A DNA stretch of 42,378 bases from JARKQH01 sp964631605 (GTDB lineage: Bacteria > Verrucomicrobiota > Verrucomicrobiia > Limisphaerales > UBA8199): assembly GCA_964631605.1 (NCBI GenBank), contig CAZVYG010000041.1:1-42378 (forward strand). Direction: 5' to 3'. A model generated the notes under the pieces. That model searched no databases. It was not told where the DNA came from and saw only the letters and a program-made list of their open reading frames with translations. The translations under genes were made by a program, and so were the position numbers. Of this stretch, positions 6,531 through 14,612 are shown in pieces; the first letter of the stretch is position 1; the number at the start of each line of letters is the position of its first letter.

Positions 6531-7910
6531 ATGCAGGCTCGAACAGACAAGCTTGAAGCGACCCCCCCGCCGGGATGGCAGCCCGATTCGTGGCGGCGCA
6601 AGCCGGCGGCGCAGCAGCCGACCTACCCGGATCCGGAAGCGTTGCAACGCGTCCTGGACCAACTGCGCAAATTGCCCCCCCTGGTTTCCAGTTGGGAAAT
6701 TGAGAACCTCAAGTCCCAGCTTGCTGAGGCCGCCGCCGGCCAGCGGTTCCTGTTGCAGGGCGGCGATTGCTCGGAGAGTTTCGCCGAGTGCGAATCCTCC
6801 GCCATTGCCAGCAAGTTAAAAATCCTGCTGCAGATGAGCCTGGTGCTCGTCCAGGGCGGCAAGCGACGCGTCATTCGCATCGGCCGGTTCGCGGGCCAAT
6901 ACGCCAAACCGCGCTCGGCGGACACCGAAACCCGTGAAGGCCGGACGCTGCCCTGCTACCGGGGCGACATGATCAACCACGCGGAGTTTACGCCCGAGGC
7001 CCGCACGCCCGACCCCGAACTCCTGTTGCGCGCCTACGAGCGCTCCGGCCTGACCATCAATTTTATCCGGGCGCTGATCGAAGGCGGTTTCGCCGACCTC
7101 CACCATCCGGAGTATTGGGAGCTGGGGTTTGTCGCCAACTCGCCCCACGCGGCTGAATACACCCGCATGGTCGAAACCATCGGGGATTCGCTGCGGTTCA
7201 TCGAAACGCTCTCGGGCGGCGTGCTGGCCGACATCAACCGCGTGGACTTCTTTACCAGTCACGAGGGTTTGCACCTGCTTTATGAGCAGGCCCAGACCCG
7301 CCAGGTGCCGCATCGCGCCGGTTGGTACAATCTCTCCACTCATTTCCCCTGGATCGGCGAGCGCACTCGCGCCCTCGATGGCGCCCATGTCGAGTACTTT
7401 CGCGGCATCGCCAACCCCATCGGCGTCAAGATCGGACCGGCGGTCACCCCCGACGAGGCAGTGGCGCTGGCCGAAGTGCTCAACCCGCGGAACGAGCCGG
7501 GGCGGCTGACTTTCATCCACCGGTTCGGCGCGGGCCGCGTCGAGCAATGTCTGCCGCCGATCGTGCGGGCCATTCAGCGCGCCGGCAAACAGGTCCTGTG
7601 GTGCTGTGACCCCATGCACGGCAACACGGAAACCACCCGCAACGGGATTAAAACCCGCCGGTTTGACAATATTCTGCGGGAATTGGAAGCCTCGTTCCAC
7701 CTTCTGCTGGACTGCGGCACGCATCTCGGGGGGGTTCATTTCGAGTTGACCGGGGAAAACGTCACCGAATGCATCGGCGGCGCCAGCGGCGTCACCGAGG
7801 CCGACCTCTCCCGCGCCTATCGCAGCCAGCTCGACCCCCGGCTCAATTACGAGCAGGCCATGGAAATGGCCCTCCTGCTCGCCCGGCTCATGGCCCAAAA
7901 GCCGCATTGA
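6531..7910 (+). CDS. Class II 3-deoxy-7-phosphoheptulonate synthase (DAHP synthase)
   Basis: A cytoplasmic enzyme of 459 residues for the first step of the shikimate pathway, condensing phosphoenolpyruvate with erythrose 4-phosphate. The class II (plant/Mycobacterium-type) signature is clear: PPLVSSWEIENLK near the N-terminus, LLQGGDCSESF, RIGRFAGQYAKPRS, CYRGDMIN, FTSHEGLHLLYE, and the metal/substrate motif CDPMHGNTE. Length fits the family (about 440-470). The ATG at 6531 is the first in the frame. A 268-bp spacer separates it from the divergent MBL gene. The sulfatase gene follows closely, but a functional link is unlikely. Confidence 0.95.
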   Translation: MQARTDKLEATPPPGWQPDSWRRKPAAQQPTYPDPEALQRVLDQLRKLPPLVSSWEIENLKSQLAEAAAGQRFLLQGGDCSESFAECESSAIASKLKILLQMSLVLVQGGKRRVIRIGRFAGQYAKPRSADTETREGRTLPCYRGDMINHAEFTPEARTPDPELLLRAYERSGLTINFIRALIEGGFADLHHPEYWELGFVANSPHAAEYTRMVETIGDSLRFIETLSGGVLADINRVDFFTSHEGLHLLYEQAQTRQVPHRAGWYNLSTHFPWIGERTRALDGAHVEYFRGIANPIGVKIGPAVTPDEAVALAEVLNPRNEPGRLTFIHRFGAGRVEQCLPPIVRAIQRAGKQVLWCCDPMHGNTETTRNGIKTRRFDNILRELEASFHLLLDCGTHLGGVHFELTGENVTECIGGASGVTEADLSRAYRSQLDPRLNYEQAMEMALLLARLMAQKPH

Positions 7911-7943
7911 CCGCCGGTGCGCCACAGCCTGCTCTCTCGCTTT

Positions 7944-9443
7944 ATGGCTCCTCGATTCGTCTCAGTACTCCCAGGCACCCTCACTCTGCTGGCGGCGGTC
8001 TGCTGGCTCGCGGACTCGCCTCCCACGGCCGCAGCCGACAACTCACCGCCGCCCAACATCGTCATCATTTTCACCGATGACCAGGGCTATGCCGACGTGG
8101 GCGTGTTCGGCGCCAAAGGCTTTACCACCCCCAACCTTGACCGCCTGGCCGCCGAGGGCACTGTCTTTCGCAATTTTCACGTCGCGCAACCGGTCTGCTC
8201 GGCCTCGCGCGCGGCGCTGCTGACCGGCTGTTACCCCAACCGGATTGGCATTCACGGCGCGCTCGGCCCCAGGGCGGCGCACGGCCTTAACCCCGACGAG
8301 ATGACACTGGCCGAAATGGTCAAACAGCGCGGCTACGCCACCGGCATGTTCGGCAAATGGCACCTCGGGGATCAACCGCTCTTTCTGCCCACGCGGCACG
8401 GTTTCGACGAATACTTCGGTCTGCCCTACTCGAATGACATGTGGCCCTTTCATCCGGACCTGGTGAAACTTCCACCCGACTCCGAGCGGCGCAAACGCGG
8501 TTACCCCGACCTGCCGCTCTACGACGGCGACAAAGTGGTGAACCCAAAAGTCACGTCTGAGGACCAGACTCAGCTCACCACCTGGTACACCGAGCGCGCC
8601 GTCCGCTTCATCGAACGGCACCAGAACCACCCGTTCCTCCTCTACCTCGCGCACAGCATGCCCCATGTGCCCTTGCACGTGAGCGACAAGTTCCGCGGCA
8701 AAACCCCGCGCGGCCTTTATGGCGACGTCATCGCCGAAATTGACTGGTCTGTCGGCCAGGTCCTCGAGGCGCTCAAACGCGCTCGTCTCGAAACCAATAC
8801 CTGGGTCATCTTCACCTCCGATAATGGCCCCTGGCTCAGCTACGGCGAGCACGCCGGCTCCGCCGAGCCGCTGCGCGAAGGCAAAGGCACCTGCTGGGAG
8901 GGCGGCACGCGCGTGCCCTGCATTATGCGTTTCCCGGGCCGCATCCCGGCCGGCCGCCAGTCCAGCGACATGCTCATGACGATTGATCTGTTTCCCACCA
9001 TTGCCGGCCTCATCGGGGCCGAACCGCCGCGGCACACCCTAGATGGCTTGGACGTGTGGCCCATCCTTTGCGGCCGGCCCGGAGCCACCAACCCGCATGC
9101 CTCCTACTGGTTCTACTACGAGCAAAACCAGCTCCAGGCCGTTGTGAGCGGCGACGGCCGCTGGAAACTACAACTGCCGCACACCTATCGCACCCTCGCC
9201 GGACAGCCCGGAGGCAAAGACGGCGCGCCAGTACCCTACCAGCAGGCCAAAGTGGCCTCGCCGGAACTCTACGACCTCGCCCATGACATCTCCGAGACGC
9301 GGAATGTTGCCGCCGAACATCCGGACGTGGTCAAGCGCCTCCTGGCCGAGGCCGAAAAAGCCCGCGCCGAGCTGGGCGACTCCCTCACCAAACGCACCGG
9401 GGCCGGAGTCCGCCAGCCGGGCCGTGTCGCCCAACAGGGCTGA
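7944..9443 (+). CDS. Secreted sulfatase (type I, formylglycine-dependent)
   Basis: A protein of 499 residues from the ATG at 7944, which gives a signal peptide ending near TAAADN. A GTG at 7917 would add nine residues and is less likely. The alkaline-phosphatase-superfamily sulfatase fold is seen from NIVIIFTDDQGYADVG (metal Asp pair D45/D46), through VCSASRAALLTG, where C85 in C-x-A-x-R is the residue matured to formylglycine, to GKWHLG and TSDNGPW. Homologues (PF00884) hydrolyse sulfate esters from polysaccharides or glycosaminoglycans. The exact substrate is not readable from the sequence. A formylglycine-generating enzyme is not in the window. Together with the esterases nearby it fits a polysaccharide-degrading lifestyle. 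Confidence 0.93.
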   Translation: MAPRFVSVLPGTLTLLAAVCWLADSPPTAAADNSPPPNIVIIFTDDQGYADVGVFGAKGFTTPNLDRLAAEGTVFRNFHVAQPVCSASRAALLTGCYPNRIGIHGALGPRAAHGLNPDEMTLAEMVKQRGYATGMFGKWHLGDQPLFLPTRHGFDEYFGLPYSNDMWPFHPDLVKLPPDSERRKRGYPDLPLYDGDKVVNPKVTSEDQTQLTTWYTERAVRFIERHQNHPFLLYLAHSMPHVPLHVSDKFRGKTPRGLYGDVIAEIDWSVGQVLEALKRARLETNTWVIFTSDNGPWLSYGEHAGSAEPLREGKGTCWEGGTRVPCIMRFPGRIPAGRQSSDMLMTIDLFPTIAGLIGAEPPRHTLDGLDVWPILCGRPGATNPHASYWFYYEQNQLQAVVSGDGRWKLQLPHTYRTLAGQPGGKDGAPVPYQQAKVASPELYDLAHDISETRNVAAEHPDVVKRLLAEAEKARAELGDSLTKRTGAGVRQPGRVAQQG

Positions 9444-9629
9444 GCATCAAAAGGCTCTCCAGGATTGCCCGGTTCATGCTTGATTGCGGAGGCCAGGAGG
9501 CGCGGTCGGCGACGCGCAAAAGTATCGGAACTGGGCGGGATCGGCGGTAGGTTTCCAGTATTCGACTCCGCCTTAAGCCGGACGCCTGCTTGACGTTTGC
9601 TCCCCGCCCGGCACTCTGGCGCTCAACTT

Positions 9630-10949
9630 ATGATCTCACTTCGTGTCTTTTTGTGCCGTGTCCTGGCAGCCGGCGCCATGGTCGCGGTCGTGCCTGGCGC
9701 CACTGCGCAGGAGGCCCCGAGAGCCGGCACCCACTTCACTCTCACCGTCCGCGCTGAAAAGCCTGAGGCCATCTACGGCAGGAGCGAGGAAGTGCGCTTC
9801 AAGGTGAGGTTATTGCGCGCTCAACAACCCGTGCAGGAGGCCGTGGTCGAGTGGACGCTGTCCAAGGATGGGGTTCCCCCCATTCATCAGGGGCAGCTCA
9901 GCCTGGTCAACGGAGAGGGAACGGTGACCGGCAGACTGGAGGAACCCGGTTTTCTGCAGTGCCGGGCGGCTTTCAAGACCCCCGATGGCAACGCCATAAC
10001 CGCTCTGGGTGGCGCCGGCGTGGATCCGCTCGAGATCAAGCCCAGCCTGCCGGTTCCCGAGGATTTTGACACGTTCTGGAACGCGCAAAAGCGCAAGCTG
10101 GCCGGGGTTCCCATGAATCCGCGCCTGACCCCGGTGGAGCCGGGCGCGGACGGTATCGAGAGCTTTGATCTGCAGGCGGATTGCGTCGGCGCGCCGGTTT
10201 CGGGTTACTACTCCAGACCAGCCGGCGCGAAGCCCAAAAGCCTCCCCGCTTACCTCAGCGTGCACGGGGCGGGAGTCCGCAGCTCGGACCTGGGCGCGGC
10301 GGTGGCCTGGGCCAGGGAAGGCTTCCTCGCGTTGGACATCAACGCCCACGGAATACCGAACGGCAAACCCGCAGCCTACTACAGCGAACTGGCCAACGGC
10401 GAGCTGAAGGACTACCGCACCCGGGGGCGTGAATCGCGCGAGACGGTTTACTTTTTGGGGATGTTCCTGCGCCTGGTGCGCGCGATTGATTTCCTGGCGG
10501 CCCAGCCCGAGTGGGACGGGCGGACGTTGGTGGTGCGGGGCAGCAGCCAGGGCGGCGCTCAAGCCATTGCCGCGGCGGGGCTCGACTCGCGGGTCTCGTT
10601 CTTCGCCGCGGGAGTGCCCGCCCTCTGCGATCACAGCGGCACTGTGGCCGGACGGGTGTGCGGCTGGCCCAAATTCGTGCCGACGGCCGCCGACGGCAAG
10701 CCCGACGCCGCGATTCTCGAAGTCGCCCGCTATTATGACGCGGTGAATTTCGCGGCCCGCGCCAAGGCGCCGGCCATTTTCACCGTCGGCTTCATTGACA
10801 CCACGTGTCCGCCCTCGACTGTTTACGCGGCCTACAACGCGCTGCAAAGTCCCAAAACCATTTACAACGACGTGCTCAGCAGGCACGAAAACACCCCGGG
10901 CGCCATGGCGGCCATGCGCGCGGCCATCTTGCGGCACGCAGGGAAATAA
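9630..10949 (+). CDS. Secreted acetylxylan esterase-like alpha/beta hydrolase (CE7/AXE1-like)
   Basis: A protein of 439 residues. The ATG at 9630 gives a signal peptide (VLAAGAMVAVVPGATAQ). Residues 30-135 are an N-terminal beta-rich accessory domain (WTLSKDGVPP...). From 140 the acetyl-xylan-esterase (PF05448) layout begins: VPEDFDTFWN, then LPAYLSVHGAG, a nucleophile elbow GSSQGG with S306, D390 in FIDTTCPP, and H419 in SRHENT as the likely triad. Enzymes of this type deacetylate xylo-oligosaccharides or other esters. The accessory domain makes the protein longer than stand-alone CE7 enzymes (about 320 residues). A TTGACG element at 9590-9595 lies 35-40 bp upstream. Confidence 0.88.
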   Translation: MISLRVFLCRVLAAGAMVAVVPGATAQEAPRAGTHFTLTVRAEKPEAIYGRSEEVRFKVRLLRAQQPVQEAVVEWTLSKDGVPPIHQGQLSLVNGEGTVTGRLEEPGFLQCRAAFKTPDGNAITALGGAGVDPLEIKPSLPVPEDFDTFWNAQKRKLAGVPMNPRLTPVEPGADGIESFDLQADCVGAPVSGYYSRPAGAKPKSLPAYLSVHGAGVRSSDLGAAVAWAREGFLALDINAHGIPNGKPAAYYSELANGELKDYRTRGRESRETVYFLGMFLRLVRAIDFLAAQPEWDGRTLVVRGSSQGGAQAIAAAGLDSRVSFFAAGVPALCDHSGTVAGRVCGWPKFVPTAADGKPDAAILEVARYYDAVNFAARAKAPAIFTVGFIDTTCPPSTVYAAYNALQSPKTIYNDVLSRHENTPGAMAAMRAAILRHAGK

Positions 10950-10984
10950 TTCCCACCACCGCCTCGACCGGAGGTGAGCCTGAG

Positions 10985-13744
10985 CTATGGCACGGGTATC
11001 GGCCCGGGTACGACCCGGTAGAACCGGGCCGCGTTGGTGGCCGGTTCCGGGTCCTGCCAACCCGTTTGACCCTCAAGGAGCGTCAGGTTCGTCAGGCCGA
11101 ACCACCCGTTGCTCGCGCTCAGCTCCGGCGCGGCCTGGATGCCCAGCACCTGGCCCGGAGTGCCGATCAGACTGAACCCGAACAGGCCCTCCGGTCCGGT
11201 AATCGCCGGCGGGGAAGCAAAGTCAGCAAGTTTGACTTCAAGTCGAGCCGGGACACTGGCGGCGATGCCGTAGGGGTTGCTGGCGTGGAAGACGTAAGTG
11301 CCCCCATCCGCAGGCTGGAGGTTGGTCAGCGTCAAAACGGCATTGGTGGCGCCGGGAATCGGAGTGCCGTCCTTTTCCCACTGCGCGGCCAGCGGGCTGG
11401 CGCCGGTCGCACCGGAGGTCAGGGTGATGCTGCCGCCCCAGTAGGAGGTGGCGCCGGTGGGTTCAGGGGTAATGCGCGGAACCCGGCATTTGGAAACCGC
11501 GCCCGCATTATAAAGCTGCGCCACTTCTTCTGCCGACAACGCACGGTTGTACAGCAGAATCTCGTCCAGAAGGCCGTTGAGCTTGCGGTCCCAGTAGGCC
11601 TGGCCGGACGTCCCGAAGTAAAGCGGACGATCGCCGTAATCCTGCGGGAAATTGACGTTGGTTTGGGCTTCGAGCACCCCGTTGAAGTAAAGCTGGATGT
11701 AATTGGAGCCGCGGACGCCGACCAAGTGATACCATTGGTTGGTCGTCACGGGCGAGACCGAGTCTATGCGCACCAACTGACCGCTGGCAGAGGAGACCTC
11801 CCACAGGATGATGTCGGCATGGGTGCGGTCCTTGCTCAGGACGTAACCCTCGAAGTCGCCGTAGCGCGAGTTTTGCTTGAACACGAGGTATTGTTGGCCG
11901 ACGTAGGTGCTCGTGCCCGGCGCATCGAGGTTGTCGAAACGCACCCAGCATTCCACCGACAGTTCGGCAGGGTTGAGCTCGGGGGCATTCGGTACTTCCA
12001 CGAATTTGTTGGTACCATTGAAACTGAAGCCGGTGCCGATGAAGGCATTGGTGTCGGCGGTGGCTCCGCCGCGCAGGATGCCATGATTGGTGCCCACCAG
12101 GTCGTTGGCATTGCCCTCGCCCGGCCACCAGCCGACCACACCCGGCAGCAACGGCCGGCAATCACCGATGGTAATGGTCGCCACTTCGCTGGTCGTGGCG
12201 CCGTAGAGATTGGTGATCACGACCTGGTAAGCCCCTGCCTGGTCGGCGGAAAAGCCGCGAATGGACAGGGCGGCGGAGCTGGCGCCGCTAAAGGGTGGCG
12301 CTTCCGCCACGGGCGCCCCGTTAAAAAACCAGGTGAAGCCGACGGGTTCGACGCTCAGGACCTCGGCTTCGAGTTGCAGGTTCATGCCAATTACCGCGGT
12401 CTGGCTTCGTGGTTGAAGCGTGATCACCGGAGCAATCAGCAGGGGGACCGGCCCCTCGACCACCTGGTAAACGCGCCTCGGCTCGCTCAGCAGTTGGACA
12501 TCGTACCATAAATTGGTTTCCGCGGCGAGCGTGAGGTTGGTAATCGCCTGCCAGTTGGTGCCTTCCGGGTCGTCAGCGGCCAGAATGCCGCAGGTCTTGC
12601 CAGGCACACCCACAATCGTCAGTTCGGCCACCCGCTGCGTTTCGGTCTCGGTGTAGCTCACGGTTAAATCCGCCACTTTCACCACCAGGCTCGCCACGGC
12701 GCTGGTGACACTGCCGAAGGCATTTTCCGCCACCACCGAATAATCACCACTGTCCGCAACTTGCAGATTCGTCATCCCCAGCGCCGTCCCCGTCGCGCCC
12801 GGAAGACTCACCCCGTCCTTCCGCCATTGGTAGGTGATGGGAGCAACTCCCCCAGCCACACCTACGAGCGTGAAACTACCACCCCAGTAAGCCGCGCCGC
12901 CAACCGGTTCCGCGAGAAATCGGGGTTGTTTGCACTTTGCGGCGCTGCCGGCGCCGTAGATTGCGGCAATTTCTCCCGCCGATAACGCGCGGTTGTAGAG
13001 GGACACCTCGTCCAAACGCCCGGCCAGTTTGTGGTCCCAGGTTTCGCCCGACGACCCCAGAAAGAGGGGGCGGGTGCCGTAATCCTGCGGAAAGCTCACG
13101 GCCGTCTGCTTTTCCAAGAGCCCGTTGACATAGATCTGAATGAAGTTGGAACCGCGCACACCCGCGACATGGTACCAAACTCCGGTGGCAACCAGTGTGG
13201 TCGAGGCGGCCTCGGCAACGAGCCCGGCCGCCGAACTGACTCCGAACTGCAAGTGGTCTCCATCCGCCAGGCGGGTCTTGGTCAGCGCGTAGCCCTCAAA
13301 ATTGCTGGTCCGGCTGTTTTTCTTGAACACCAGGTACTGCTGCCCAGGGGGCGAACCCCCCGACGCGGTCGAGTCCAGGGAATCGAAGCGCACCCAGCAT
13401 TCCACCGTCAGATTGGCCGGGTTCAATGCCGACGCATTGGGGACTGAGACATAGGCCGATGTCCCGTTAAACTGAAAGGCGGTTCCTGAGACCCCGACGG
13501 CACCCGCGGTGGCGCCGCCCTGCAGCGTCCCACTGAAGCTGCCGACCAGGTCGAGGGCGTTTCCTTCACCCGGCCACCAGGCGACGATGCCGTCCGGCGG
13601 GCTAACGCACTCTGCAGCCAAAGTCAAACCGCCAGCCGTCAAAACTGCGGCTGCGGCGGTTAAGCAGGCGGCCAGCCCTGTGGCCGAACGTTTCGGATTG
13701 ATGATGGAAAGATTTTGAGGTGTCCAGATTAGAGGATACTGCAT
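10985..13744 (-). CDS. Large secreted LamG/Ig tandem-module protein
   Basis: A protein of about 919 residues from the ATG at 13744; the signal region includes LAACLTAAAAVLTAGG. It is an internal duplication. Each half has a LamG (concanavalin-like) domain starting VAWWPGEGN or VGWWPGEGN, with VECWVRFD, GQQYLVFK, VRGSN, SFPQDYG or NFPQDYG, and LYNRALS. Each then has an immunoglobulin-like domain (YWGGS...QWRKDG or QWEKDG...NLQ.AD.G.Y) and a short module with CGILAADDPEG or LGIQAAPEL. One extra Ig-like domain (ITLQPRSQTAV) links the halves. The C-terminus WQDPEPATNAARFYRVV is a module seen at the end of many secreted verrucomicrobial proteins. Carbohydrate or cell-surface binding is likely. No catalytic domain is visible. 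Confidence 0.88.
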   Translation of the reverse strand: MQYPLIWTPQNLSIINPKRSATGLAACLTAAAAVLTAGGLTLAAECVSPPDGIVAWWPGEGNALDLVGSFSGTLQGGATAGAVGVSGTAFQFNGTSAYVSVPNASALNPANLTVECWVRFDSLDSTASGGSPPGQQYLVFKKNSRTSNFEGYALTKTRLADGDHLQFGVSSAAGLVAEAASTTLVATGVWYHVAGVRGSNFIQIYVNGLLEKQTAVSFPQDYGTRPLFLGSSGETWDHKLAGRLDEVSLYNRALSAGEIAAIYGAGSAAKCKQPRFLAEPVGGAAYWGGSFTLVGVAGGVAPITYQWRKDGVSLPGATGTALGMTNLQVADSGDYSVVAENAFGSVTSAVASLVVKVADLTVSYTETETQRVAELTIVGVPGKTCGILAADDPEGTNWQAITNLTLAAETNLWYDVQLLSEPRRVYQVVEGPVPLLIAPVITLQPRSQTAVIGMNLQLEAEVLSVEPVGFTWFFNGAPVAEAPPFSGASSAALSIRGFSADQAGAYQVVITNLYGATTSEVATITIGDCRPLLPGVVGWWPGEGNANDLVGTNHGILRGGATADTNAFIGTGFSFNGTNKFVEVPNAPELNPAELSVECWVRFDNLDAPGTSTYVGQQYLVFKQNSRYGDFEGYVLSKDRTHADIILWEVSSASGQLVRIDSVSPVTTNQWYHLVGVRGSNYIQLYFNGVLEAQTNVNFPQDYGDRPLYFGTSGQAYWDRKLNGLLDEILLYNRALSAEEVAQLYNAGAVSKCRVPRITPEPTGATSYWGGSITLTSGATGASPLAAQWEKDGTPIPGATNAVLTLTNLQPADGGTYVFHASNPYGIAASVPARLEVKLADFASPPAITGPEGLFGFSLIGTPGQVLGIQAAPELSASNGWFGLTNLTLLEGQTGWQDPEPATNAARFYRVVPGPIPVP

Positions 13745-13897
13745 GATATTAAGGTTGATCTGAGGCACCCAGGTTCCGCGGTTACCTTGGTGCAGCAAGG
13801 TGTATACTGATTCTGAAATCCCGATTCCGTACTTCTTCGGACTTATCTAAGTGCTTCGTTCGACGGCACTTCTTATAGCTCAGGAATCGGTTCCTGT

Positions 13898-14581
13898 CTA
13901 GCTTTTTCCGCTGAAGACGCTTTCGAGGATTACCTCTTTGGTTTTCCAAAGCAGGGCCATGGTCATCGCCAGCGGCAGCAGCACCAGCAACACCAGGAAC
14001 CAGAATGTGCCCCGCTCCAGGACCAGCATGACTGCCTGCAAATACAAGGGCAGGTCGGCAAACCGGCTGAGGCCGACATAAACCAGTGTCAGCAAAGCTG
14101 TCGTGAGAAGGAGGTTGAGGTTCAGCCCGGTAAACTGGCGGATTTCCAACCGGAGCGCCTCCTCGGGGAGCATGGCTCCCAACCGCTGGAGCAGGAGGTT
14201 CAGGCTGGCCAGAAACATCAGGCTGTTGAGCACCATCAGCAACACCATGATCGTAAAAAACGTGTTTCCGGGAACCCGATACCACCAATAGAGAAATGGG
14301 CTGAGACCGAAATTGATCAGGCTGAGGATTCGCGCGCGGTCCAGGGCGTTGCGCCAGACTCGCTCCTGTTTCTGAAACGCGCCCATCTGCCAGAGACCAT
14401 ACAGCAGCAAGCCGGTGGCGGCCATGGGCGGCACGACTCCGAACGCCTTGAGGCCCTCGACGCGCACGGTGTAGAAGCAAACCACCAGCGCGGTGGGCAG
14501 CCCCCAGAACAAGGCCGAAAGCCCCCTTACCAACCGCGCCAGGGACCGCATTAGTTCGGCGTTCGGCGCGGGATCGGTCAT
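13898..14581 (-). CDS. Multi-pass membrane protein downstream of speA, function unknown
   Basis: A protein of about 227 residues from the ATG at 14581; a TTG at 14611 would extend it by 10. It has five to six hydrophobic segments, including LFWGLPTALVVCFYTV, VVPPMAATGLLLYGLW, TFFTIMVLLMVLNSLMFLA, LNLLLTTALLTLVYVGL and FWFLVLLVLLPLAMTMALL. The N-terminus is short and cytosolic-looking. No family is recognised. It lies 31 bp after the arginine decarboxylase stop on the same strand, so it is probably in the same transcript. A role in transport or membrane organisation linked to polyamines would be a guess. Confidence 0.7.
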   Translation of the reverse strand: MTDPAPNAELMRSLARLVRGLSALFWGLPTALVVCFYTVRVEGLKAFGVVPPMAATGLLLYGLWQMGAFQKQERVWRNALDRARILSLINFGLSPFLYWWYRVPGNTFFTIMVLLMVLNSLMFLASLNLLLQRLGAMLPEEALRLEIRQFTGLNLNLLLTTALLTLVYVGLSRFADLPLYLQAVMLVLERGTFWFLVLLVLLPLAMTMALLWKTKEVILESVFSGKS

Positions 14582-14612
14582 GGACGGGCGGGTGGCGGTC
14601 GAGGCTTCCAAA

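Noticed and set aside
9444..9629. Possible tRNA-like tail (TTCCAGTATTCGACTCC)
   Set aside because: No acceptor, D or anticodon stem can be drawn around it.
10805..12511. Plus-strand open frame of 568 codons
   Set aside because: Starts inside the esterase gene and then runs antisense to the LamG protein; no motifs.
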